Source: Macrothele yani
Lineage: Eukaryota > Arthropoda > Arachnida > Araneae > Macrothelidae
NCBI GenBank assembly: GCA_039090855.1
Contig: CM077034.1
Span: 227,318,701-227,382,700 of the forward strand
DNA: 64,000 nucleotides
Reading direction: 5' to 3'
How positions within the stretch are numbered: the first letter of the stretch is position 1; every line of letters starts with the position of its first letter. The translations under genes were made by a program, and so were the position numbers. Below the pieces are notes generated by a model, which was not told the origin of the DNA, searched no databases, and saw nothing but the letters and a program-made list of their open reading frames with translations. Below are positions 1 to 8,819 of this stretch, one piece after another.

Positions 1-240
1 GGAGATGACACAATAAATGAACGGACCATGCAGCGATGGTTAAAAAAATTCAGAGTCGGGGATATGGAACTTGCAAATGCACCGTGCGGGCACTCAGCAC
101 CAACCATCGACAACAACAAACTGCAAACCCTAGTCGAGAGTGATCCGAGCCAAACTGTACGGGACACGGCAGAGAAATTAGGCGTCAACTATTCGGCAGT
201 TTCCCGTCACTTGCAAGAACTTGGTAAAGTCAGGACCTCT
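1..240 (+). pseudogene. mariner transposase N-terminal fragment
   Basis: The frame open to about 246 reads as the N-terminal helix-turn-helix half of a mariner transposase. It contains QRWLKKFRVGDMEL, then a linker, then LVESDPSQTVRDTAEKLGVN and SAVSRHLQELGKV, which is the second HTH that binds the element's inverted repeat. The reading enters from the window edge without a start. It stops at about 246, where the 300-bp array begins, so no catalytic DDD domain is present. It is a truncated, non-functional copy. It lies in the part of the PHRF1-like gene downstream of the PHD exon. Confidence 0.8.
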
Positions 241-448
241 GTTTGATGTTCTCTGTTTGATGATATGACCTCTGTTTGATGTTCCTGGTCCACGTTAAAT
301 GTCTGTATTAATTATTCATTCGCCTTCTAATTATTTCTTCAGTTGCTGCTTACCATCTTTGGTGAATCCCCAGCATTGTGCGGGGCTCCAAGAAGCAACC
401 TGCCAACTTGGCTTGGCAGTTAGCGTGTGTGAGTCTGGAGGAATTCGA

Positions 449-521
449 GGCCGCTGTGGTGTAGCGGAAGCATATCCGGTGCGTAACTGGAAGACTCTGG
501 GTTCGACTCCCGGTGGCGGCC
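449..521 (+). pseudogene. tRNA-like sequence, unit 1
   Basis: The 73 nt fold as a cloverleaf. The acceptor stem pairs GGCCGCT with GGCGGCC, the last pair being U-G. A box TGGTGTAGCGG and B box GGTTCGACTCC fit RNA polymerase III promoters. The anticodon stem is TCCGG/CTGGA with a 7-nt loop TGCGTAA. The loop lacks the universal U33, so a working tRNA is unlikely. A tRNA-derived SINE head is the best reading. Confidence 0.6.
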
Positions 522-748
522 AATGAGAATTTTTCCGTGACTCACTTATAAACGTGGAAAGAGCGAAGATCTTTGCTTGATGTTCCTGGTCCGCGTTAAA
601 TGCCTGTATTAATTATTCATTCGCCTTCTAATTATTTCTTCAGTTGCTGCTTACCATCTTTGGTGAATCCCCAGCATTGTGCGGGGCTCCAAGAAGCAAC
701 TGCCAACTTGGCTTGGCAGTTAGCGTGTGTGAGTCTGGAGGAATTCGA

Positions 749-820
749 GGCCGCTGTGGTGTAGCGGAAGCATATCCGGTGCGTAACTGGAAGACTCTGG
801 GTTCGACTCCGGTGGCGGCC
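749..820 (+). pseudogene. tRNA-like sequence, unit 2
   Basis: This is the second copy of the tRNA-like core. It differs from unit 1 by loss of one C in the T-arm stem, giving 72 nt. A and B boxes are intact. Confidence 0.55.
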
Positions 821-1048
821 AATGAGAATTTTTCCGTGACTCACTTATAAACGTGGAAAGAGCGAAGATCTTTGTTTGATGTTCCTGGTCCACGTTAAAT
901 GTCTGTATTAATTATTCATTCGCCTTCTAATTATTTCTTCAGTTGCTGCTTACCATCTTTGGTGAATCCCCAGCATTGTGCGGGGCTCCAAGAAGCAACC
1001 TGCCAACTTGGCTTGGCAGTTAGCGTGTGTGAGTCTGGAGGAATTCGA

Positions 1049-1121
1049 GGCCGCTGTGGTGAAGCGGAAGGATATCCGGCGCATAACTGGAAGACCCTGG
1101 GTTCCACTCCCGGTGGCGGCC
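1049..1121 (+). pseudogene. tRNA-like sequence, unit 3
   Basis: This is the third copy. The anticodon loop is CGCATAA, so positions 34-36 would read CAT instead of CGT. The B box is GGTTCCACTCC, with the conserved G changed to C. It is therefore the weakest RNA polymerase III promoter of the three. Confidence 0.55.
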
Positions 1122-1269
1122 AATGAGAATTTTTCCGTGACTCATTTATAAACGTGGAAAGAGCGAAGTTCTTTGTTTGATGTTCCTGGTCCACGTTAAA
1201 TGTCTGTATTAATTATGATTAAAAGTGATGCATATAGAAAAGTACAAAATCATAAAGGCATGCACTTAC

Positions 1270-1480
1270 CCCTTCGGTTAATAACTTGAGAACAAGGTGG
1301 ACAAAACCACTCTTCAATGGGAATAGTTTCAAGGGGCGGATCTAGGCACTCACAGTGGTAGCCAGAGTCACAGGAATCACACAAGAGTAGACGATCTTCC
1401 CTATCACCAAGGTGACACACTTCACACAAAGTAACTTCTTCGACATATTCCTCTTCTTTTTTCTTCATCCGCACTTTCAC
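1270..1480 (-). CDS. PHRF1: PHRF1-like protein, PHD-finger exon
   Basis: This internal exon has 211 nt, 70 codons plus one base. On the minus strand an acceptor (tgtttAG) ends at 1481 and a strong donor (GTAAGT) starts at 1269. The frame is open throughout. A lysine/glutamate-rich lead ([11 protein letters not shown]) precedes a complete C4HC3 PHD finger: [22 protein letters not shown] and EWFCPPC supply all eight zinc ligands. PHD fingers read histone H3 tails. The [10 protein letters not shown] and LDPPL segments resemble PHRF1, a nuclear ubiquitin ligase that binds RNA polymerase II. It follows the linker exon in phase 0 across a 31.3-kb intron and ends in phase 1. The next exon lies before the window start. 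The symbol rests on the RING-linker-PHD order, not on a database search. Confidence 0.93.
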
Positions 1481-1677
1481 CTAAACATTACAAATTACTT
1501 GATTTCAAAGTTTCAGATACATACAAACAAATCTACTAGAGGATGACTTACATTATTTATATGGTGACAGGTGATTGTGAAGGTGAAGAAAAACATTGGG
1601 AACAAGCTAATAGAAATGAGGAAATACACGAAGCACTGAAATCAAATTACAAAAGATAGCCATTTAAAATTAAAATA
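1481..1677. other. Unique intron sequence upstream of the PHD exon
   Basis: About 200 bp of AT-rich intron precede the PHD exon acceptor. I see no gene or repeat in it apart from the acceptor tract. Confidence 0.6.
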
Positions 1678-1744
1678 CAGGGCGATTCAAAAGTCCCCGA
1701 ACTCTGCATTCAAATATTTCTACTACGAATATAGTGATGTATAA

Positions 1745-3453
1745 CTATACTGTTATATTGACACTCATACTTGCAGGTGATGAAAACCACTTTACAATAG
1801 ATGCTGGAATTGTCCACCGTTCTGTTTGAAGACGCAAATTCACCTGACGACACACGTTGGCGGACACTCTTTCCAGCGTGTTGGCTGGTATGTCCCTCAC
1901 GGCTGTAATGATGTTGTTCCGCAGATCCCGTACCGTCTTAGGGTTGCTGTGGTAAACTGTGTCTTTCAGATAGCCCCACAAATAAAAGTCTGGGGAACGA
2001 GGCGGCCAGAAGTTCTTTTGAGATGGATCGTGGAAGAACTCACGGAGCATCTCCGTTGCGTCGCTTGATGTGTGGCACGTTGCTCCATCTTGTTGAAACC
2101 AACAGATCCCGTACCGTCTTAGGGTTGTTGTGATAAACTGTGTCTTTCAGATAGCCCGACAAATAAAAGTCTGGAGAGCGAGGCGGCCAAAAGTTCTTTT
2201 GAGATTGATCGTGGAAGAACTCACGGAGCATCTCCGTTGTGTCGCTTGGATGTGTGGCAAGTTGCTCCATCTTGTTGAAACCAACAGATCCCGTACCGTC
2301 TTAGGGTTGTTGTGGTAAACTGTGTCTTTCAGATAGTCCGACAAATAAAAGTCTGGTGAGCGAGGCGGCCAAAAGTTCTTTTAAGATTGATCGTGGAAGA
2401 ACTCACGGAGCATCTCCATTGTGTCGTTTGATGTGTGGCAAGTTGCTCCATCTTGTTGAAACCAACAGATCGTGTACCGTCTTAGGGTTGTTGTGGTAAA
2501 CTGTGTCTTTCAGATAGTCCGACAAATAAAAGTCTGGTGAGCGAGGCGGCCAAAAGTTCTTTTGAGATTGATCGTGGAAGAACTCACGGAGCATCTCCGT
2601 TGTGTCGCTTGGATGTGTGGCACGTTGCTCCATCTTGTTGAAACCAACAGTAGCGTTCGTGTTCCTCCAGCATCGCTTACAAATTGATGGACGATGTCTG
2701 CATACACAGTGGAATTTACAGTTGTGTCAAAAAAGAATGGTCTTACAATTCGCTGTCTAGACATGGCACACCACACTCCAACTTTCTCACAGTGAGGTCC
2801 AACCTCACGCAACGCGTGTCGATTCTCCGCAGCCCACAAACGCGCGCGCGAGTGTTTTGGCTACTGACATATCCACTCAAACGAAACCATGCCTCGAAAA
2901 GTGTTGTTAAGCTGGTTAGTCACAATGTTGCACGTGAAACTCTTAAACCACTGGCAGTAGGCAACGAGCTTTTCCAAGTCCAAAGAGCATAGCTCTTGCA
3001 CTACTCGAATTCTGCACGGCCGTAACTTTAGCCGCTTAGTAGCCCCCTAGCAGGCTGAATACGATGCCCTCACTCTTGAGACAGCTGCCGAAGTGACTTC
3101 CAAAGAGAGCGCTGCAGGAAAACGTGAATTTTCTCCAGAAACATGGATGTCACCAGGAACGGCCAGCTGCTTTTAGACTTATCCTGAACACTGCGTGTCT
3201 CGCGAGACCGGTTCTCTAGGTAATACACAGTTGTTTTCCCTGGTATAGGAGCATCGGGAAACTTCCTTTGAAAGAGCTGGATGTAACGTTGGTAAGATTT
3301 TTCCGCAAAATAAACTTCTAACAAAGTGACTCTCCGTTCTTGCGTGACTCGTGGCTGACTGAACGTTACTGCTTGCCTGCGCGCCCGCGTAAGCGTAGTG
3401 TCATGTGGTGCTGCTCGTTCCCCAAGGTCACACAGAACAGCCACCAGCAGCAA
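1745..3453 (-). pseudogene. Broken DUF4817-type transposase
   Basis: Coding fragments run from about 3453 down to 1745. The head resembles the HTH domain found in many arthropod Tc1/mariner-type transposases. The next part (WAAENRHALREVGPHCEKVGVWCAMS, 2839-2760) matches the region after the first catalytic Asp. The tail after the internal duplication includes PKTVRDLRNNI. Stops and frameshifts separate them. The function would have been cut-and-paste transposition at TA sites. Confidence 0.7.
1922..2648. repeat. 181-bp tandem duplication, four units, inside the transposase gene
   Basis: The start CAGATCCCGTACC recurs at 1922, 2103 and 2285. The fourth unit, at 2465, begins CAGATCGTGTACC, and the array ends near 2648. 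Periods are 180-183 bp. Each unit carries the same piece of the transposase C-terminal coding region (minus-strand FWPPRSPDFYL). Because 181 is not a multiple of three, the duplication destroyed the frame. Confidence 0.88.
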
Positions 3454-3715
3454 TAATCGGATATCTCTTATGGTTTTACAGCAAACACGTTTTAAAAATA
3501 GAGTTTGGGGACTTTTGGATCACCCTGTAGTATAAATTACTACCTACATTGTATATACACTGCCACAAAGTGAAAAAAGAACACCAAGAAAGAAGGTCTG
3601 ATACCAACGAAATTTATACATAACGGAATACAGAGGATAACGTGATCAAAACATTATGGCAAAATACAGCTGTATTTGCTGGTAAACTGAAAAATAACAT
3701 TTCCATGTAACATGG

Positions 3716-4365
3716 TTAGTACGAGGTTGAACCGCCATGAACTGCGTCACACTGTACAATTCTGGCATGGAGTCTGTCGTACAGATGTTGGATGTAAGTT
3801 TGGGGTATTGAGTTCCAAGCATCCTCAACCTGGACACATAAATCGGGGATGGTCATGGCTGGCCGTGGAGACCGGATAAGTCGTTGTCCCATAAAATCCC
3901 ACACGTGCTCAATCCGGTGAACCATGGAAGTTGTCTCACACCCTGAAGTGCATGTTGCGTTGCACGTGCCGTGTGTGGGCGTGCGTTATCTTGCTGGAAA
4001 ACACCACGATGGACCGACCTTACAAATGGCACAACAATGGGCTCAATGATGTTGTTGATGTAGGAGGTGCTGTTTAAGGTACCCGGTACAAACACTAGTT
4101 GTGTACGGGAGTGATAGCTGATCGCTCCCCACACCAGGAGACCAGGTGTAGGCCCTGTGTGTCGCTGGCGGATGCAAGAAGGGTGGAGACGCTCCCCTGT
4201 GCGTCTGCGAACACGCATACGGCCATCGGAGGCTCCCAAGCAGAATCTGCTTTCATCGCTGAAGACGACAGATTGCCATTGCGTTCTCCAGTGCAGACGT
4301 TGGCAACACCACTGCAGCCGTTTCTGACGGTGGGCTGGAGTCAGAGGTACACATGCCAGAGGCAC
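3716..4365 (-). pseudogene. Tc1-like transposase, catalytic half
   Basis: DDE-type residues are visible: VVFSDESRF holds the first Asp, VFQQDNARPHTA the second and EHVWD the third Glu. A frameshift separates the third block (3925-3716) from the rest. The SPDL motif expected before EHVWD is lost. The C-terminus (LHARIVQCDAVHGGSTSY) is typical of Tc1 transposases. Confidence 0.75.
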
Positions 4366-4987
4366 ACGTGCACATAGTCCTGCATTCAGTAGACGATTGT
4401 GGATTTATTTCAGTCCACGTAAACAGTCCCCAGACGAAAATGCCACCCCCACCAGCTTGAAGAGTACCCTGCTGGCAAGAAGGATCCATCGCTTCATGTG
4501 GTTTGCGCCGTACTCGTATCCTGCTATCCGCATGTACCAGCATGAATCTCGACTCATCAGTCCAGGCAACATTTTCCCACATGTCTAGGGTCCAGTGGTG
4601 ATGTTCCCGCGCCCATGGTAATCTTTGCAGCCTGTGATGTGCGGTCAGCAGCGGTACCCTCGTGAGACGATGGCTTCTGTACCCCATAGCGAGGAGATGG
4701 TTCTGGATGGTGTGGCTGCTTACACGTTTTTGTGCTCCAGCGTTAAATTGCCGAGTGATTTCTTGCACTGTGGCCCATGTATCCGCTGTTACAATGCGAG
4801 CTAGTCAGCGATGACACCGCTCATCCATACGCTGTTGTCCATGGCAGTTGGCCCTTGCAGAGATGGTTTTACCGGTTTTGATGTACTCACGGTGCACCCG
4901 TGACACAGTGGCTCGTGGAAAATCCCAGTGCCTGCACGACTTCCGAGTTGGAGTGACCCATTCGTCGGGCCCCGACAATTTGCCCAC
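4253..4987 (-). pseudogene. Second Tc1-like transposase, N-terminal part
   Basis: An HTH tail (CRHWDFPRATVSRVHREY) is followed after a stop by ITRQFNAGAQKRVSSHTIQ, a Tc1-type second DNA-binding domain. Then VAWTDESRFMLVHADSRIRV carries the first catalytic Asp. The frame then runs into the neighbouring Tc1 copy. No second or third catalytic residue of this copy remains. Confidence 0.75.
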
Positions 4988-5176
4988 GATCAGATCAGAT
5001 CCTTCGTGTTACCCATACTGCGTCCGACTCTTACTGATTCCCGTCGCATCACTCCTTATATTGTCGGATCGCTGCATACGTCATGTGGTTTCCGTTTACA
5101 GGGCCGCCCACAGCGCCACATTTGCATAACGCCAGCTGTCTCCAATTCAATTGCTCTTCAGTGTATATTGGTCAAG

Positions 5177-7724
5177 CAATTTTTTTCTGAAATGAGCAAA
5201 AACGCCTAGAAAACATTCCTGTATTTGATAGATGGGTACAATTTTTTTCTGAAATGAGCAAAAACGCCTAAAAAACATTCCTGTATTTGATAGATGGGTA
5301 CAATTTTTTTCTGAAATGAGCAAAAATGCCTAGAAAACATTCCTGTATTTGATAGATGGGTACAATTTTTTTCTGAAATGAGCAAAAACGCCTAAAAAAC
5401 ATTCCTGTGTTTGATAGATGGGTACAATTTTTTTCTGAAATGAGCAAAAACGCCTAGAAAACATTCCTGTATTTGATAGATGGGTACAATTTTTTTCTGA
5501 AATGAGCAAAAACGCCTAGAAAACATTCAGATGGGTACAATTTTTTCTGAAATGAGCAAAAACACCTAGAAAACATTCCTATATTTGATAGATGGGTACA
5601 ATGTTTTTCTGAAATGAGCAAAAATGCCTAGAAAACATTCCTGTATTTGATAGATGGGTACAATTTTTTTCTGAAATGAGCAAAAACGCCTAGAAAACAT
5701 TCCTATATTTGATAGATGGGTACAATGTTTTTCTGAAATGAGCAAAAACGCCTAGAAAACATTCCTGTATTTGATAGATGGGTACAATTTTTTTCTGAAA
5801 TGAGCAAAAACGCCTAGAAAACATTCCTGTATTTGATAGATGGGTAAATTTTTTTTCTGAAATGAGCAAAAACGCCTACAAAACATTCCTGTATTTGATA
5901 GATGGGTACAATTTTTTTCTGAAATGAGCAAAAACGCCTAGAAAACATTCCTGTATTTGATAGATGGGTACAATTTTTTTCTGAAATGAGCAAAAACGCC
6001 TAGAAAACATTCCTGTATGTGATAGATGGGTACAATATTTTTCTGAAATGAGCAAAAACGCCTAGAAAACATTCCTGTATCTGATAGATGGGTACAATAT
6101 TTTTCTGAAATGAGCAAAAACGCCTAGAAAACATTCCTGTATTTGATAGATGGGTACAATTTTTTTCTGAAATGAGCAAAAACGCCTAGAAAACATTCCT
6201 GTATTTGATAGATATGTACAATTTTTTTCTGAAATGAGCAAAAACGCCTAGAAAACATTCCTGTATTTGATAGATGGGTACAATTTTTTTCTGAAATGAG
6301 CAAAACGCCTAGAAAACATTCCCGTATTTGATAGATGGGTACAATTTTTTTCTGAAATGAGCAAAAACGCCTAGAAAACATTACTGTATTTGATAGATGG
6401 GTACAATTTTTTTCTGAAATGAGCAAAAACGCCTAGAAAACATTCCTGTATTTGATAGATGGGTACAATTTTTTTCTGAAATGAGCAAAAACACCTAGAA
6501 AACATTCCTATATTTGATAGATGGGTACAATGTTTTTCCGAAATGAGCAAAAATGCCTAGAAAACATTCCTGTATTTGATAGATGGGTACAATTTTTTTC
6601 TGAAATGAGCAAATACGCCTAGAAAACATTCCTATATTTGATAGATGGGTACAATGTTTTTCTGAAATGAGCAAAAACGCCTAGAAAACATTCCTGTATT
6701 TGATAGATGGGTACAATTTTTTTCTGAAATGAGCAAAAACGCCTAGAAAACATTCCTGTATTTGATAGATGGGTACAATGTTTTTCCGAAATGAGCAAAA
6801 ATGCCTAGAAAACATTCCTGTATTTGATAGATGGGTACAATTTTTTTCTGAAATGAGCAAATACGCCTAGAAAACATTCCTGTATTTGATAGATGGGTAC
6901 AATTTTTTTCAGAAATGAGCAAAAACGCCTAGAAAACATTCCTGTATTTGATAGATGGGTACAATTTTTTTCTGAAATGAGCAAAAACGCCTAGTAAACA
7001 TTACTGTATTTGATAGATGGGTACAATTTTTTTCTGAAATGAGCAAAAACGCCTAGAAAACATTCCTGTATTTGATAGATGGGTACAATATTTTTCTGAA
7101 ATGAGCAAAAACGCCTAGAAAACATTCCTGTATTTGATAGATGGGTACAATATTTTTCTGAAATGAGCAAAAACGCCTAGAAAACATTCCTGTATTTGAT
7201 AGATGGGTACAATTTTTTCTGAAATGAGCAAAAACGCCTAGAAAACATTCCTGTATTTGATAGATATGTACAATTTTTTTCTGAAATGAGCAAAAACGCC
7301 TAGAAAACATTCCTATATTTGATAGATGGGTACAATTTTTTTCTGAAATGAGCAAAAACGCCTAGAAAACATTCCTGTATTTGATAGATGGGTACAATTT
7401 TTTTCTGAAATGAGCAAAAACGCCTAGAAAACATTCCTGTATTTGATAAATGGGTAATTTTTTTTTCTGAAATGAGCAAAAACGCCTAGAAAACATTCCT
7501 GTATTTGATAGATGGGTACAATTTTTTTTCTGAAATGAGCAAAAACGCCTAGTAAACATTCCTGTATTTGATAGATGGGTACAATTTTTTTCTGAAATGA
7601 GCAAAAACGCCTAGAAAACATTCCTGTATTTGATAGATGGGTACAATTTTTTTCTGAAATGAGCAAAAACGCCTAGAAAACATTCCTGTATTTGATAGAT
7701 GGGTACAATATTTTTCTGAAATGA
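5177..7724. repeat. 62-bp satellite array, about 41 units
   Basis: The unit is AT-rich and contains GTATTTGATAGATGGGTACA, TTTTTTTCTGAAATGAG and AAAACGCCTAGAAAACATTC. Successive GTATTTG words stand 62 bp apart (5221, 5283 and on). Units differ by a few substitutions and by T-run length; one near 5527 has lost about 15 bp. It starts 14 bp after the end of the Tc1 chimera. Stop-free stretches on the minus strand arise because three 62-bp units make 186 nt; they are not genes. Confidence 0.96.
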
Positions 7725-7996
7725 GTGTGAAAAGTTTTATGATAAGGTGTTGAAAGACCGAAGTTTGCTGCGTAAGATTACTTCATCAGAGAAATATTCG
7801 TGGTACGATCGTGGTGAAATACAGTCCCCGCTAAGTGTACCTAAATTTTTTGTATGGGTTCTGTGACTGTTAACTGAAGAATAATGGTAAGCTCAATAGG
7901 CTTAAGTAATAAAACTCTTTTTATCGTCTTACTTTTTTGTCCCGTTTTTGTCATCCTAATGTCCCATTCTTGTCTCAAGGAAATATGGTCACCCTA
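7725..7996. other. Unassigned segment ending in a hAT-like terminus
   Basis: No gene is recognised. The right end (7983-7996), read on the minus strand, begins GGGTGACCATATTTCC and continues into GGGACATTAGGATGACAAAAA. It resembles ends of Tip100-type hAT transposons. The matching opposite end was not found, so this is at best a fragment. Confidence 0.35.
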
Positions 7997-8815
7997 CTTT
8001 TGGTGGACTTTATAGAGCCTCACGTGAACATCAATGCTGACCGCTACATGGATAAACTGCATAAAGCCATTAAGAATAAGCGACACGGCATGCTTTCGCA
8101 TGGAGTGATTCTGTTGCATGACAAGCTTGTCTGCACATTGTGAACACTGTGCTGGATGCATTAGCACGGAAAGGGTGGGAGGTTCTGTACCACCCAGCCT
8201 ATAGCCCTGATCTGTCACCATGTGACTTTCATTTGTTTGGAACCTTAAAAAAGGCTGCATAAAGCCATTAAGAATGAGCGACTCGGCAAGCTTTCGCATG
8301 GTGTGATTCTGTTGCACGACAAGCTTGTCTGCACATTGTGAACACTGTGCTGGATGCATTAGCACGGAAAGGGTGGGAGGTTCTGCACCACCCAGCCTAT
8401 AGCCCTGATCTGTCACCATGTGACTTTCATTTGTTTGGAACCTTAAAAAAGGCTGCATAAAGCCATTAAGAATAAGCGACTCGGCATGCTTTCGCATGGT
8501 GTGATTCTGTTGCACGACAAGCTTGTCTGCACATTGTGAACACTGTGCTGGATGCATTAGCACGGAATGGATGGGAGGTTCTGTACCACCCAGCCTATAG
8601 CCCTGATCTGTCACCATGTGATTTTCATTTGTTTGGAGCCTTAAAAAAAAAGCTCTAAAGGGACGATTCTACTCCAATACAGACATCATGGCCACTGTAA
8701 CCAAATGGTTCAAGGAGCAACAAAGTCCTTTTTCACAGACGGTATCTGCTGTCTCTCCAAGTAGTGAGATGCGTGTCTTAATGCCTACAGCGACTTCTTG
8801 TAACGAACACTGGTA
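7997..8815 (+). pseudogene. mariner transposase fragment with internal 198-bp triplication
   Basis: The plus strand carries mariner catalytic-domain pieces: FIEPHVNINADRYMDKLHKA, HGVILLHDK (second Asp, damaged), then HPAYSPDLSPCDFHLFGTLK (third Asp) and TVTKWFKEQQSPFF. The block from CTGCATAAAGCC recurs at 8057, 8255 and 8453. Each 198-bp copy (66 codons) repeats both catalytic motifs. The second-Asp motif is frameshifted in every copy. The N-terminal half is absent. Confidence 0.82.
8057..8650. repeat. 198-bp in-frame tandem triplication
   Basis: Three copies start at 8057, 8255 and 8453 with a period of exactly 198 bp and about five differences between copies. The unit is entirely mariner coding sequence. 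The long open stretch on the opposite strand across it (8617-7994) is a by-product of the repeat. Confidence 0.92.
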
Positions 8816-8819
8816 ATCA

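Larger units (their letters stand above)
277..1216. repeat. 300-bp tandem repeat, three units, each with a tRNA-like core
   Basis: The words TGATGTTCCTGGTCC recur at about 277, 578, 877 and 1178, giving three full units of 299-301 bp with very few differences. Each unit holds a short hairpin (CTGCCAA...TTGGCAG) followed by a 72-73 nt tRNA-like sequence. The sequence before the tRNA-like part and the tail after it are unlike any tRNA. The unit therefore looks like a tRNA-derived SINE or tRNA pseudogene that was tandemly duplicated. It sits 53 bp beyond the donor of the PHD exon. Confidence 0.9.
1678..3527 (-). mobile_element. Tc1/mariner-superfamily transposon with a DUF4817-type transposase, decayed
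   Basis: Inverted ends of about 28 bp (CAGGGCGATTCAAAAGTCCC on the left, CAGGGTGATCCAAAAGTCCC on the inward-read right end) are flanked by TA, the usual target of this superfamily. Between them the minus strand holds transposase debris. Near 3453-3070 is an HTH-like head with VTLLEVYFAEKSYQRYIQLF and RKFPDAPIPGKTTVYYL. Near 2050-1745 is a catalytic tail with FWPPRSPDFYLWGYLKDTVY. The middle is scrambled by stops and an internal tandem duplication, so the element is dead. Confidence 0.82.
3558..5163 (-). mobile_element. Chimeric Tc1-like element made of two joined Tc1 relatives
   Basis: The ends start CACTGCCACAAAG at 3558 and, on the opposite strand, CACTGAAGAGCAATTG at 5163; both are flanked by TA. 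Minus-strand coding falls into two different Tc1 transposases. From 4987 down to about 4370 there is a head (ATVSRVHREYIKTGKT), a second HTH and a first catalytic region (VAWTDESRF). From about 4365 to 3716 a different copy supplies its own first catalytic motif (VVFSDESRF), then FQQDNARPHTA and MVHRIEHVWD. Having two first-Asp motifs in one element implies a fusion near 4360-4375. Confidence 0.75.

Noticed and set aside
449..1121. Functional tRNA genes
   Set aside because: U33 is absent, unit 2 lacks a T-stem base and unit 3 has a mutated B box; a tRNA-derived pseudogene fits better.
6124..7666. Open minus-strand stretches of 80-100 codons with repeated sequence
   Set aside because: They lie wholly in the 62-bp satellite and cycle through the same three frames of one short unit.
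5177..7724. Possible CRISPR array
   Set aside because: Units are continuous 62-bp copies with no unique spacers, and the window is eukaryotic.
7994..8617. A 207-codon minus-strand open frame
   Set aside because: It is antisense to the mariner triplication; the 198-bp unit divides by three and so repeats any open frame.
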